A stretch of 64,000 nucleotides of DNA from an uncultured Candidatus Melainabacteria bacterium. GTDB lineage: Bacteria > Cyanobacteriota > Vampirovibrionia > Gastranaerophilales > Gastranaerophilaceae. The stretch is from NCBI GenBank assembly GCA_934754775.1, contig CAKVIM010000007.1:34000-97999 (forward strand), given 5' to 3'. The notes beneath the pieces are model-generated. The model saw nothing but the letters and a program-made list of their open reading frames with translations. It was not told where the DNA came from and did not search any database. Positions 15,923 to 25,902 of the stretch are shown in pieces (within the stretch, counting starts at the first letter, position 1; each line of letters opens with the position of its first letter). The position numbers and the translations under genes were made by a program.

Positions 15923-17248
15923 TTATTGAAGTATTTTATTTTCAAGCAAATCTTTTTTGATTTTTGGCTCTCGTGAAAAAACTTGTTTTTCGTGCGAATC
16001 AGTTCCACCACTCAAAAACATTCCATTCGCTTTCGCAAACTTTTTATACTGTTCAGAAAGCTCTTTTAATGCTTTATCAGCATTTGCTTCACCATAACCT
16101 GACTTTTGCCCGATTTCTCTGACCTTTGATGGAGTGTATTGATGATTAACTTCAATTCCCGCAACACCCATATTTTTCAACCTCAAGAGTTCTGTATCAC
16201 CAATATACGACCAAAAACTCTTTAGCGGGTGTGTAAGCGATGCAAGTCCGCCATTATCATTAATTGTTTTTACAACTGTTTCAATTGGCAAAACATCTTT
16301 TGTACCAAGTCTGTTCAACACATTTTTATCCAGAGGCTTATCAATCATTTTGTAGTAGTATTTTATAGAATGCCTTACGGAAACGACACCGGAGCCATTT
16401 TCTATAGAACGTTTCCCATCTTTACCTTTGGATATGTAATGTTGTTTTTCATAATTACTCAAATCACTTATTGTAATATTTGAAGATTCTGAATCAAGAA
16501 AATACTGCACAGTTTTTCTTCTACTGGCTTTTAAATCATTCAGCATTTTATTCAGATTTTCTTCAAAAGGATTCAGAGCTAAGCCTGTAATATCGTGATG
16601 TTTTGTTCCATTTTTAACACTAAACTCACAGCCTGCAACAAATTTTAGATTTTTATATTTTGACGGATTTTTGGCTATAAGCTTAATAATCTCTTTTGTA
16701 CCATCTACGCAATCATGATCAGTGAGAGCAATTGTAAACGGAGGCAAATTGTCGTTTTTATTAAGCTTTGCTACTTTATCAGCATACCTTCTGGCACATT
16801 CCAAAAACTCTTCCGGAGTAGCCTTTCCGTCTGAAAAGTTTGAATGAGTGTGCAAAGAGACTCTAAAATCCCCATTAATGGAGTTTGCAAAAAACTTTTC
16901 TGCTGGGATATCCGATTTTGCAGTCTGCAATCCGGCTCTAAACTGTTCCGGTTTAAATTTATTAATGATATGTTTAAATTCTTCCGGTCCAACTACACTA
17001 TTCAAAGAGTCTACAGAAGTTTTTATACCATTGTTTTCCAAAGCCGATATAATTTGTTTTTTGAACTCAATATCAAAAGTTTTTGGTTTTGATTTTTTAT
17101 ATAACGCAATTCCTGCAATTCCCACTATAACCGTTGCAGCACAAGCAAGAGGAAGATATTCCTTTATTTTAGGTTTATTATCATTTACAGAACTCTTCAG
17201 TTGTCCGCTATAGTTAACAAAATTGTTTACAGAAACTGCATGAATCAT
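15923..17248 (-). CDS. PHP-domain phosphoesterase with N-terminal membrane anchor
   Basis: 441 aa. An N-terminal polar segment (MIHAVSVNNFVNYSGQ) is followed by one hydrophobic span (YLPLACAATVIVGIAGIALY, ~30-49). The PHP metal-dependent phosphoesterase domain runs from about residue 128. Its motifs are the HTHSNFSDG cluster (~135), TDHDCVDG, the Glu in AGCEFSV, LTHPLKSFW and GGTDSHEK (~425). These cover the expected metal-binding His/Asp/Glu residues, so the enzyme is probably active on a phosphate ester such as a nucleotide or sugar phosphate. The unusual part is the anchor and long ~130-residue N-terminal region. The downstream bidirectional terminator defines its 3' end. The upstream gene (17262) is 13 bp away and probably cotranscribed. 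Confidence 0.88.
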   Translation of the reverse strand: MIHAVSVNNFVNYSGQLKSSVNDNKPKIKEYLPLACAATVIVGIAGIALYKKSKPKTFDIEFKKQIISALENNGIKTSVDSLNSVVGPEEFKHIINKFKPEQFRAGLQTAKSDIPAEKFFANSINGDFRVSLHTHSNFSDGKATPEEFLECARRYADKVAKLNKNDNLPPFTIALTDHDCVDGTKEIIKLIAKNPSKYKNLKFVAGCEFSVKNGTKHHDITGLALNPFEENLNKMLNDLKASRRKTVQYFLDSESSNITISDLSNYEKQHYISKGKDGKRSIENGSGVVSVRHSIKYYYKMIDKPLDKNVLNRLGTKDVLPIETVVKTINDNGGLASLTHPLKSFWSYIGDTELLRLKNMGVAGIEVNHQYTPSKVREIGQKSGYGEANADKALKELSEQYKKFAKANGMFLSGGTDSHEKQVFSREPKIKKDLLENKILQ

Positions 17249-17261
17249 ACACAGCCCTTTG

Positions 17262-17810
17262 TTACTTCAAAATTGAAGTGTGAAGTCTTGCTAGTTCTAA
17301 AAAAAGATTAGCCACATCATTATAAAGACCATTCAATTCTATGCGTTTTCCACCATTTCGCCATACAGTATCATCATAGCCGCAAGGATGATAAACTTTG
17401 AAACCATCAGTGATTACTCTTATATTCTTATGCAAACGATGAAAGAAAAGATTTGAATGCAAATCTCCCTCAATCATCTGCCCGTCTTTATCAAATGATG
17501 CATTCATAAGAACATTATACTGCTTGTCTTTCACATGAAGTTCAAAATTATTTTCTTTTTTATAGATAGAAAAAAATCCGTTTTCCTTATCAACAGGAAC
17601 ATTTTCGACGTTTCCTTCTTTCCCAATTATTTCAATATATTTTTGAATCTTTTCGTACAATTTCTTTGTTGAATCTTCTTTTAAAGAATTCTTATTTATA
17701 GCCTTTAATAATCTGGGATCAGCTTGAAAACTTACGGTTGGGTTTAAAGCCGCATTTTTTGTGACTTTTGGGTTATAATTTGTATTAAATTTTACCGGTA
17801 ATACTTGCAT
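17262..17810 (-). CDS. 182-aa protein, function unknown, probable operon partner of the PHP protein
   Basis: Starts MQVLPVKFNTNYNPKVTKNA, then NPTVSFQADPR, a leader style (hydrophobic/Asn-Tyr-rich start followed by an S/T-F motif) that recurs in several proteins of this window. The remainder is a mixed alpha/beta domain of beta strands (FSIYKKENNFELHVKDKQYN) and a central DGxxxxxDLHSNLFFHR segment. AAAAGGAG 8 nt before the ATG supports the start. No signal peptide or catalytic motif is recognised. A TATATAATTGTATAAAAT stretch upstream is the likely promoter for this gene and the downstream PHP gene. Confidence 0.8.
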   Translation of the reverse strand: MQVLPVKFNTNYNPKVTKNAALNPTVSFQADPRLLKAINKNSLKEDSTKKLYEKIQKYIEIIGKEGNVENVPVDKENGFFSIYKKENNFELHVKDKQYNVLMNASFDKDGQMIEGDLHSNLFFHRLHKNIRVITDGFKVYHPCGYDDTVWRNGGKRIELNGLYNDVANLFLELARLHTSILK

Positions 17811-17885
17811 TAAAAACTCCTTTTTATAATTTTATACAATTATATAAACCCCCTAAAAAATATTTTTGCTAGCAAATCTAAAAAA

Positions 17886-17914
17886 TTGAAAAACATCATT
17901 ATTTACGCTAAAAT
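17886..17914 (+). promoter_or_regulatory. sigma-70-type promoter of mfd
   Basis: TTGAAA (17886-17891), 17 bp, TAAAAT (17909-17914). Because the in-frame TTG at 17886 is part of the -35 box, it is unlikely to be the mfd start codon. Confidence 0.65.
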
Positions 17915-17975
17915 CTTGTTTGGTATAGAGAAAAGTGTTGAGCAATCGACATTCAACACATCAAAAAGAATAATT

Positions 17976-20900
17976 ATGAAACTCGAGAACGCATCATTTT
18001 TTGACCACCTAATAAAGAATCTAAAAAAGCAAACTAGCTTTACGCTGACAGGCTTAACAACCTTCAGCCGACTTTTATTGCTTGATTATATTTGCAAATT
18101 ATCTGGCAAAAAGGTTCTTTTCATAACCTCAACAGAGCAAACAGCACTCAAGTATTCTGCAGACCTTGAACGATTATTTGACAGAAGTGCTGAAACAATT
18201 CCATACCAAAATATTTCGCCTTACGAAGTCGTCGTCGGCAACCTCTATGATTACGCAAAGCAAATTGACACACTGGAAGCTCAACCAAATCTTGTTTTCA
18301 CACCAGTTAAAGCTCTTTTGGAAAAATTTCCATCACAAGATTTTTTTGAAAAGAATTCTTTTTCCCTAAAAGTAGGTGATAGCATTTCTCAAACAGATTT
18401 ATTGAACAAGCTTATAAAACTGGGCTACAAACGTTCTACGATGGTTTCTGATATCGGTGAATTCAGCATAAGAGGAGATATTGCAGACATTTATTCACTG
18501 GAAGAAAATCCCATAAGACTTGAATTTTGGGGTGACGAAATCGTTGACATAAGATTTTTTGACAACGAAACCCAAAAATCTATCAAGAAATTAGCAGAGC
18601 CAGTTAGCATACGTCCGCTTTACAAATTCGTTTTACCTCAAAATCCACCAATAGATTTTCCAAAAGAACTAAAAGAACAATTCGAAAACGAAGGGTATTT
18701 TGAAGGCATAAATGTTTACCAATCTTACTTCAATACCGATTTAGTCAACATTTTGGACTATTTTAGCGACTACATCGTAATATTCGACGAGTTTGCAGAA
18801 GTTTCCGCAAAATACCAACAGATTGATGATGCTTATATAAATTCATACAACGAAGCCCTAAAAACCAGTCAAATATACCCACTAAAAGAAATTAACCATT
18901 TTACGTGGGAAGAAATTACACGCAAAACGGCCGGCATGCAAAAAATATATTTCAACAACTTCTTATCGGATGAAAACAACGAAGTTATTGATATTGATGC
19001 AAGAAATGTTCAAATTTTTGATGCAAATATGGAAGCTGTAGCAAGATTTATCCAAGAACATAAAGGGTTTCAAATTACGATTGCGACCGACTTTCAGGAA
19101 CGTGTTAAAGAACTTTTGGCAGAATTCGATATTTTTGATATTGAATATGTTAAAAATATAACCTCTCAAGGTACAGAGCTAAGGGACGGTAGAATCCTGC
19201 TTCTTACGGACAGAGAACTCTTCAACAAACGTCAAAAAGACATCCCTTCTAACAGAAAACGACATTACAAAGAAAAAGCTGAATATATTGAAAACATAAA
19301 CGATATAAAAGAAGGAGAGTATGTAGTTCACTCAATTCACGGGGTTGGGATTTACAAAGGGCTGACTAAACAAGAGCTTGACGGACAATTAAAAGATTAT
19401 TTGACAATAGAATACGCAAATAAAGATAAATTACATATTCCGGCAGAACAAATAAATATGCTTTGCAGATATCGTGGCTCCGGTCAGATTAAGCCGAAGC
19501 TTTCCAGAATGGGCGGAAGTGACTGGGAAAACACAAAAACAAAGGTTAAGAAAGAAGTTGAAACAATTGCTTATGACCTACTAAGGCTTTATGCAAGACG
19601 TAAGATGAAAACAGGTATTGAATTTGCACCTGATTCTCCGCTTCAACTTGAAATGGAAGACACTTTTGAATACATCGAAACTCCAGACCAGCTAAAATCA
19701 ATCAATCAGATTAAAGCAGACATGGAAAGCCCAAACCCTATGGACAGACTAGTTTGCGGAGATGTCGGGTTCGGTAAAACTGAAGTTGCAATGCGTGCAA
19801 TGTTTAAAGCAGTAACTTCACTTAAGCAGGTCGCAGTAATTGTTCCAACTACAGTACTCGCACTTCAGCATTTCCAGACAATTTCAGAAAGATTTAAACC
19901 GTTTGGAATAGATGTAGAACTGCTTTGCCGTTTCAGAAGTGCAAAAGAACGCAAAGAAACGCTCAAAAACATTGCAACAGGCAAATGCGATGTCGTAATT
20001 GCAACCCACAGCCTTCTTCAAGACAAGGTAAGTTTCAAGGATTTGGGCTTATTAGTAATCGACGAAGAACACCGTTTTGGCGTTAGACACAAAGAAAAGT
20101 TGAAGGAATTTAGGGAAAACATCGACATAATCTCAATGTCAGCAACTCCAATTCCTAGAACGCTTTATATGTCGTTATCAGGAATAAAAGATATTTCCGT
20201 AATTAATACGCCGCCTCAAAACCGTCTACCTATCAAGACTTTTGTCGGCGAATACAACGAGCAAACAGTTAAAAATGCCATCGTAAACGAATTAGACAGG
20301 GACGGACAGGTGTTCTATCTTTATAACAGAGTCGAAACCATTGAAGAATTCAAGCTCGAGCTTCAAAAACTTGTTCCAAATGCACGCATTGCAATCGGTC
20401 ACGGACAATTGAGCGAGAAGCAGCTTGAGGATGTTATTATAGGGTTTGACAACCACGACTACGATATATTGCTTTGCACAACAATTATTGAAAACGGTAT
20501 TGACATTCCAAACGCCAACACAATGATTATCCACGAAGCCGACAAACTCGGACTGGCACAGCTTTATCAATTACGTGGACGTGTTGGAAGAAGCGACAAA
20601 CAAGCATATTGTTACTGTTTCTATAAAAAAAGCAAAGAGCTTTCTCACGAAGCTTCTGAAAGACTTAAGGCAATAAAAGAGTTCACGACTCTTGGCAGCG
20701 GATACAGAATTGCAATGCGTGACGTTGAAATCCGTGGTGTCGGAAACATTTTAGGCACAAAACAACACGGACATATGGTTAACGTTGGATTTGACACATA
20801 TTGTCAACTTCTTGAAGAAACAGTAAATGAGTTAAAAGGTGAAGCAATCAAAGCGAACAAGCCAACTGTTGTGGATATTAACATCACTGCGTTTATCCCT

Positions 20901-21335
20901 GACGAGTGGGTCGGCTCAGGCGAGCAAAAAATGATTGAATACAAGCGACTTTCTGACGTTAAAAACGAAACAGAACTTAATTATATCGTTTCAGAATGGA
21001 AAGACCGCTTCTCAAGAATTCCGGACGAAGTCGAAAATTTAATTAAATTAATTAAGCTGAGATTAATCGCTACAGAATGCGGAATTTCAATAATAAGAGA
21101 AGCCGGCAATGATATCCGCATATACTCTCCGTTTACGCCTTACGAATGGAATATCATTAAGCAAGGCTTAACAAAAGATATTTTAAGAAGAATCAAATTT
21201 ACAGTAGCTCCAAAAACTTGTCAAGACGGCAAATCAATTCTGCTTGTAAATATTCAAAACTTAAGCTTTGACGAAATGTTCGAAATATTAACCAATCTAT
21301 TCTATTTCATTAAAGAAACAGCTGCTAAATATTAA
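17976..21335 (+). CDS. mfd: Transcription-repair coupling factor Mfd
   Basis: ATP-dependent translocase that removes RNA polymerase stalled at DNA lesions and recruits UvrA. About 1119 aa from the ATG at 17976 (MKLENASFFDHL); the frame extends upstream to a TTG, but that codon lies inside the promoter. Modules: UvrB-homology N-terminal part (~1-400), RNA-polymerase-interacting Tudor-like domain near 440 (EGEYVVHSIHGVGIYKG), RecG-like superfamily-2 motor with Walker A GDVGFGKTEVAMRA (~596) and DEEH box VIDEEHRFGVRHKEK (~693), motif VI region QLRGRVGRSDKQAYCY, and a C-terminal TRCF domain. It stands alone, followed by a parvulin gene with a separate leader. Confidence 0.97.
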   Translation: MKLENASFFDHLIKNLKKQTSFTLTGLTTFSRLLLLDYICKLSGKKVLFITSTEQTALKYSADLERLFDRSAETIPYQNISPYEVVVGNLYDYAKQIDTLEAQPNLVFTPVKALLEKFPSQDFFEKNSFSLKVGDSISQTDLLNKLIKLGYKRSTMVSDIGEFSIRGDIADIYSLEENPIRLEFWGDEIVDIRFFDNETQKSIKKLAEPVSIRPLYKFVLPQNPPIDFPKELKEQFENEGYFEGINVYQSYFNTDLVNILDYFSDYIVIFDEFAEVSAKYQQIDDAYINSYNEALKTSQIYPLKEINHFTWEEITRKTAGMQKIYFNNFLSDENNEVIDIDARNVQIFDANMEAVARFIQEHKGFQITIATDFQERVKELLAEFDIFDIEYVKNITSQGTELRDGRILLLTDRELFNKRQKDIPSNRKRHYKEKAEYIENINDIKEGEYVVHSIHGVGIYKGLTKQELDGQLKDYLTIEYANKDKLHIPAEQINMLCRYRGSGQIKPKLSRMGGSDWENTKTKVKKEVETIAYDLLRLYARRKMKTGIEFAPDSPLQLEMEDTFEYIETPDQLKSINQIKADMESPNPMDRLVCGDVGFGKTEVAMRAMFKAVTSLKQVAVIVPTTVLALQHFQTISERFKPFGIDVELLCRFRSAKERKETLKNIATGKCDVVIATHSLLQDKVSFKDLGLLVIDEEHRFGVRHKEKLKEFRENIDIISMSATPIPRTLYMSLSGIKDISVINTPPQNRLPIKTFVGEYNEQTVKNAIVNELDRDGQVFYLYNRVETIEEFKLELQKLVPNARIAIGHGQLSEKQLEDVIIGFDNHDYDILLCTTIIENGIDIPNANTMIIHEADKLGLAQLYQLRGRVGRSDKQAYCYCFYKKSKELSHEASERLKAIKEFTTLGSGYRIAMRDVEIRGVGNILGTKQHGHMVNVGFDTYCQLLEETVNELKGEAIKANKPTVVDINITAFIPDEWVGSGEQKMIEYKRLSDVKNETELNYIVSEWKDRFSRIPDEVENLIKLIKLRLIATECGISIIREAGNDIRIYSPFTPYEWNIIKQGLTKDILRRIKFTVAPKTCQDGKSILLVNIQNLSFDEMFEILTNLFYFIKETAAKY

Positions 21336-21418
21336 GAAGCGTAAATATTGTTTAACAATATTGCTAATTTGTTTTATCATAAGTAAAAGGCGAGAGTTTT
21401 TTAAAAGGAGTATCATAT

Positions 21419-22516
21419 ATGAAAAAACTATTAACTTGTTTAGCAGTGTCTGCTGTTTTATTTTCAGGCTGCACTTTTATGAAAAAATCTGAAGGCATCA
21501 TCAAAGTAAACAACGACATTATTACCCAAGAAGATTTTGATAAAGCATTTGATAACAGTGTTGATCAATCTTTCTTGAAATCCTTCGGCGGCTCAAAAAA
21601 CTTTTTGAAATCAGACGACAACCCTATGTTCAACATATTTAAGGACAAAGTCGTAAACGAGTTGATAGTTAAGACTCTTCTTGATGAAGAAATCGCTAAA
21701 CGTGGCATCACAGCTACTCAAGACGATGTTCAAAATGAGTTAAAATCAATTATTGACAAAGTAGGTTCAAAAGAAGAATTGAACAAACTTCTTAAACAAA
21801 GAGGAGTTTCTAATGCACAATTTACAGAAGATTTGAAGACTCAAATCAAGATTAAGAAACTAGTAAACTCTCTTGAAAAAATTAGCGTTTCAGATAATGA
21901 TGCAAAAAAATATTATGACACTCATAAGTCAGAATTCACTCACGGTGAACAAGTAAGAGCTTCTCACATTCTTATTTCTGCAAATACGATTGAAATTATT
22001 CAACAAATCAAGGCTAAAAATCCGGACATCAACCCTACGGATTTGAACACAAAAGTTGAAGAAAAGATTGCAGCTCAACAAGCAAAAGCAGAATCTGTTT
22101 TAGCTCAAGTTAAACAAAATCCTGATAACTTCGAAAAGATTGCTCAAAAAGAATCTGACGACAAAGCAAGTGCTGAACGTGGCGGCGAATTAGGTTTCTT
22201 CCCGAAAGAAGCAATGGTTCCGGAATTTTCTAAAGCAGCATTCTCTATGAAGCCAAACACAGTTAGCGAAACATTGGTTAAAACTCCTTACGGTTTCCAC
22301 ATAATCAAGGTTACAGACAGAATGGAAGCAGGTTCAACACCATACGCTAAGGTTAAAGACGAAATCAAGTTCTACATAGAAACTCAAAAACAAATCGAAG
22401 TGCTTAAAAAATTCACAAACGGTTTAATGAAAAATGCGAAGATAGAATATTTGGATGATACTTACAATCCAAAAAGAGTCGTAAAAGAAGTTACTCCAAA
22501 GGAAATAAAGAAATAA
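21419..22516 (+). CDS. Parvulin-type peptidyl-prolyl isomerase lipoprotein (PrsA/SurA-like)
   Basis: Envelope folding factor. MKKLLTCLAVSAVLFSGC is a lipoprotein signal with lipobox LFSGC, so it should be lipid-anchored. The N-terminal SurA-like helical domain spans about 30-165. The rotamase domain starts near VRASHILIS (~180) and has the typical GGELGFFPKEAMVPEFSKAA and TPYGFHIIKV motifs (~255-300). 365 aa. AAAAGGAG 8 nt before ATG. The leader has a small palindrome (AATATTG / CAATATT at 21345-21363) and a terminator follows. It may assist folding of exported proteins such as the amidase and metzincin-like proteins of this window (inference). Confidence 0.92.
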   Translation: MKKLLTCLAVSAVLFSGCTFMKKSEGIIKVNNDIITQEDFDKAFDNSVDQSFLKSFGGSKNFLKSDDNPMFNIFKDKVVNELIVKTLLDEEIAKRGITATQDDVQNELKSIIDKVGSKEELNKLLKQRGVSNAQFTEDLKTQIKIKKLVNSLEKISVSDNDAKKYYDTHKSEFTHGEQVRASHILISANTIEIIQQIKAKNPDINPTDLNTKVEEKIAAQQAKAESVLAQVKQNPDNFEKIAQKESDDKASAERGGELGFFPKEAMVPEFSKAAFSMKPNTVSETLVKTPYGFHIIKVTDRMEAGSTPYAKVKDEIKFYIETQKQIEVLKKFTNGLMKNAKIEYLDDTYNPKRVVKEVTPKEIKK

Positions 22517-22522
22517 AATTTT

Positions 22523-22550
22523 AAAGGGCTTTTTTTAAAAGCCCTTTTTT
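22523..22550 (+). terminator. Terminator after the parvulin gene
   Basis: AAAGGGCTTTT / AAAAGCCCTTT followed by a T-run. Confidence 0.85.
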
Positions 22551-22624
22551 AATACCTTTCTTCTTTTTTCATGATAAAATTAGCTTATAAATAGAATTGG
22601 AGTACGTAAAGGGGACTTAATACA

Positions 22625-24370
22625 ATGAAAATGTCAAAATTGTTTGTTCAGACTTTGAGAGAATTCCCGTCTGATGCAGAAGTAATTTCACACAAAATGC
22701 TCGTAAGAGCAGGTTATATAAGAAAGCTCACCAGCGGTGTTTACAACTATTTGCCGCTAATGTGGAGAGTCTTAAAGAAAATTGAAAACATTGTTAGAGA
22801 AGAAATGGATAAAGCAGGAGCTCAAGAGCTTCTTATGCCATTCGTTCAACCAAAAGAACTTTGGGAAGAATCAGGCAGATGGAACGCTTACGGAAAAGAG
22901 CTTATGCGTCTAAGAGACAGACATAATCGTGAAATGTGCCTCGGGCCAACTCACGAAGAAATCATCACATCAATTGCTCGTGAAGGTATCAAATCTTACA
23001 AACAATTGCCTGTAAACTTATACCAAATCCAATCAAAATTCCGTGATGAAGTTCGTCCTCGCTTCGGTTTATTGAGAGGCCGTGAATTCATTATGAAAGA
23101 TGCTTATAGCTTTGACACTTCTCAAGAAGGTTTGGAAAAAGAATACGAAAATATGGCACAAGCTTATACAAGAATATTCAAGCGTTGCGGACTTAATACC
23201 AAAATGGTTCAATCAGATTCAGGGGCTATCGGCGGAAGCGTAAGCCACGAATTTATGGTAATTACAGATACTGACGCAGGCGAAAACGATGTATTCTATT
23301 GTGATAACTGTGATTATTCAGCAAACTCGAACCATGCAGTTTCAAAACTTACTCCGGCAGAAGTAGTTGGAAGATTTGAAAAAGCAGAAATAGTAGATAC
23401 TCCAAACACACATTCAATTGAAGAATTATGCGAATATTTGAAGATTCCTGCAACAATTATTGTTAAATCGCTTCTTTATATCGTTGACAAGAAGCCTGTT
23501 TTAGCACTAATTAGAGCGGACAAGCAAGTTGAAGAAACAAAACTTATGAACGCTGTTGGCGGTATGGATATTAGAATTGCAACCGCAGGCGAAATCGAAG
23601 AAATGATGGCAGAAAACGGTTTTGACGCAGAACGTGGATTTATCGGTCCAAAAGGTCTGAAAAAATACGGCGAATACGATATTCAAATCGTTGCAGACGA
23701 AACAGTTAAAGAAATGAAGAACTTCGTTATCGGAACAAACAAAAAAGATGTTCACCTTGTTGGCGGCAACTGGGGCGTTGATGTAGAACTTCCTGAAACA
23801 ATTACAGATATTCGTCTTGTAGAAGCCGGAGAACTTTGCCCAGAATGTGGAAAACCTCTAAAAGTTACAAGAGGTATTGAAGTTGGTAATATTTTCCAAT
23901 TGGGAACAAAATATTCTAAACCAATGAACGCAGTATATCTGGATACAGACGGCAAAGCAAAACCTTTCGTAATGGGATGTTACGGTATCGGAATTTCAAG
24001 AACAGCAGCTGCTGCAGTTGAAGCTCATTATGATGAACACGGTATCAAGTGGCCTTTAGCTATTGCACCATACCACGCAGTAGTAATTCCTGTTAGCACA
24101 AAAGATGAAGAACAGATGAAAGTCGCAAATGATATCTATATAACACTTAAAAAGCATGGAGTCGAAGCAGTAATCGACGACCGAGATGAACGTCCAGGTG
24201 TTAAGTTCAAAGATGCAGACTTAATCGGCTTCCCATACAGAATAACTGTTGGTAAAACGATTTCAGAAGGGCTTGTAGAATTCAAAAATAGGGAAACAGA
24301 AGAAATCTCTAAAATTAAGCCCGAAGAAGCTGCAGAAATTGTTGTTACAGCTGTAACTCAATTGAAATAA
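22625..24370 (+). CDS. proS: Prolyl-tRNA synthetase (bacterial type with editing insert)
   Basis: Class II aminoacyl-tRNA synthetase charging tRNA-Pro. 581 aa, the bacterial-type length. Class II motif 2 is in QSKFRDEVRPRFGLLRGREF (~137-156). Between motifs 2 and 3 lies the INS editing domain (~225-385), which hydrolyses Ala-tRNA-Pro. Motif 3 region YGIGISRTAAAAVEAHYDEHG is near 455-475, and the anticodon-binding domain (IAPYHAVVIPVSTKDEEQ) follows. Two start options, 22625 (MKMSKLF) and 22631, lie within two codons of each other; neither changes the protein meaningfully. Monocistronic, with terminators before and after. Confidence 0.97.
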   Translation: MKMSKLFVQTLREFPSDAEVISHKMLVRAGYIRKLTSGVYNYLPLMWRVLKKIENIVREEMDKAGAQELLMPFVQPKELWEESGRWNAYGKELMRLRDRHNREMCLGPTHEEIITSIAREGIKSYKQLPVNLYQIQSKFRDEVRPRFGLLRGREFIMKDAYSFDTSQEGLEKEYENMAQAYTRIFKRCGLNTKMVQSDSGAIGGSVSHEFMVITDTDAGENDVFYCDNCDYSANSNHAVSKLTPAEVVGRFEKAEIVDTPNTHSIEELCEYLKIPATIIVKSLLYIVDKKPVLALIRADKQVEETKLMNAVGGMDIRIATAGEIEEMMAENGFDAERGFIGPKGLKKYGEYDIQIVADETVKEMKNFVIGTNKKDVHLVGGNWGVDVELPETITDIRLVEAGELCPECGKPLKVTRGIEVGNIFQLGTKYSKPMNAVYLDTDGKAKPFVMGCYGIGISRTAAAAVEAHYDEHGIKWPLAIAPYHAVVIPVSTKDEEQMKVANDIYITLKKHGVEAVIDDRDERPGVKFKDADLIGFPYRITVGKTISEGLVEFKNRETEEISKIKPEEAAEIVVTAVTQLK

Positions 24371-24385
24371 GATAATATTATTAAT

Positions 24386-24422
24386 AAAAAGATGTCTTAC
24401 TATAAAGTAAGGCATCTTTTTT
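24386..24422 (+). terminator. Terminator after proS
   Basis: AAAAAGATGTCTTAC / GTAAGGCATCTTTTT stem (one G-T pair) with T-run. Confidence 0.85.
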
Positions 24423-24495
24423 ATAGTCACATTTCGTAAAAAATCATTGAATATGTTTAATATTGCTGATAAACTAGGAAACAAAGGAGTATTCA

Positions 24496-25902
24496 ATGTC
24501 AACATCTTATGCAAATAAACGAAAATCATCAAGTCAGGTAGAAGATTTATCAAATCTTATGCCACAAAATATAGATGCAGAAGAAGCTATTCTTGGTGCA
24601 ATTTTGGTTAACCCTGCCTGCATGAACAAAGTTGTAGAACATCTTAGACCGGAATCTTTTTATAAACCTGCTCACAGATACGTTTATGAAGCAATGTTGC
24701 AGTTATATAACGGAGAGGACAAAATCGATATCGTATCCGTTTCTGACGTGTTGAACATTAACCAAAAGTTGGAACTCGTTGGCGGACGTGCTTTTATCAA
24801 TGATTTGAGTTACAAAACAATTACCACTACGAACGTTGAATACTACGCAAAAATTGTTCAAGAAAAAGCCATCAAGCGTTCATTAATCAACGCCGGCTCT
24901 GAAATCGTATCTTCAGGATATGACCTTAACCCGATTGAAGAATCACTTGAACTCGCTGAAAAATTGATTTTTGATATCGCATCTCAAAAAGCATCAAAAT
25001 CATTGGCTCCAATTAAGGACTTGGTTTACGATACTTACGCAAAAATTGAAGAACGTTACAACAACAAAGGTCAGCTAACAGGTGCCGCAACAGGGTTCTA
25101 TGACCTTGACTCCATGATGAACGGGCTTCAAAAATCAGATTTAATTATCCTTGCAGCTCGTCCTGCAATGGGTAAAACGGCTTTCGCACTAAACATCGCA
25201 CAAAACGTTGCACTTAGAGCTAACGTTCCGGTTGCGATATTCTCTTTAGAAATGTCAAAGGACCAGTTAGTTCAACGTCTTTTGTGTTCAGAAGCGGAAG
25301 TTGATACCCAAAGGCTTAAAACCGGTAACATGCAGGCTAAAGACTGGGAAAAACTTGCTCTTGCAATGAGCAATTTTACGGAATCAAAGTCAACGATTTA
25401 TATTGATGATACTGCCGGATGTACTATTACTGATATTCGTGCAAAATGTAGACGACTTGCAATGGCTGAAAAAAATCTCGGTCTAATCGTAATAGACTAT
25501 CTTCAACTTATTGAAGGAACCGGAAGAGAAGACCGTATGCAGCAGATTTCAAGTATTTCAAGAGGTTTGAAAATCCTTGCAAAAGAACTTAATGTACCGA
25601 TTATTGCACTTTCTCAATTATCTCGTGCGGTAGAAAGTAGAACTGATAAGCGTCCGATGCTTTCAGACTTGAGAGAATCAGGGTCTATCGAACAAGACGC
25701 CGATATCGTAATGTTCATTTATCGTGACGAATACTACAAAAACGCCAACGATGAAGAGGAAGAAGCTGAAAAAGCTGCCAACAAAGGTGAAGCCGAAATT
25801 ATTATCGCAAAACACAGAAACGGTCCGGTTGGCACGGTTAAACTTCTATTCCAAGGAAGTATCACGAAATTCAAAAACCCTATCAAAACGGACGTATTCT
25901 AA
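24496..25902 (+). CDS. dnaB: Replicative DNA helicase DnaB
   Basis: Hexameric 5'-3' helicase that unwinds the chromosome at the fork. 468 aa. N-terminal DnaB-N domain (~20-125) begins with MPQNIDAEEAILGAILVNPA. RecA-like motor: Walker A AARPAMGKTAFALN (~213-226), Walker B GLIVIDYLQLIEG (~330), the arginine region SRAVESRTDKRPMLSDLRES, and the H4-type KHRNGPVGTV motif near the end. AAAGGAG precedes the ATG. Stop and next start touch (TAATG at 25902), so mntP is translationally coupled. No intein is seen. Confidence 0.97.
   Translation: MSTSYANKRKSSSQVEDLSNLMPQNIDAEEAILGAILVNPACMNKVVEHLRPESFYKPAHRYVYEAMLQLYNGEDKIDIVSVSDVLNINQKLELVGGRAFINDLSYKTITTTNVEYYAKIVQEKAIKRSLINAGSEIVSSGYDLNPIEESLELAEKLIFDIASQKASKSLAPIKDLVYDTYAKIEERYNNKGQLTGAATGFYDLDSMMNGLQKSDLIILAARPAMGKTAFALNIAQNVALRANVPVAIFSLEMSKDQLVQRLLCSEAEVDTQRLKTGNMQAKDWEKLALAMSNFTESKSTIYIDDTAGCTITDIRAKCRRLAMAEKNLGLIVIDYLQLIEGTGREDRMQQISSISRGLKILAKELNVPIIALSQLSRAVESRTDKRPMLSDLRESGSIEQDADIVMFIYRDEYYKNANDEEEEAEKAANKGEAEIIIAKHRNGPVGTVKLLFQGSITKFKNPIKTDVF

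Noticed and set aside
17886-17975. TTG at 17886 as mfd start
   Set aside because: It forms part of a TTGAAA-17-TAAAAT promoter; the ATG at 17976 is the natural start.
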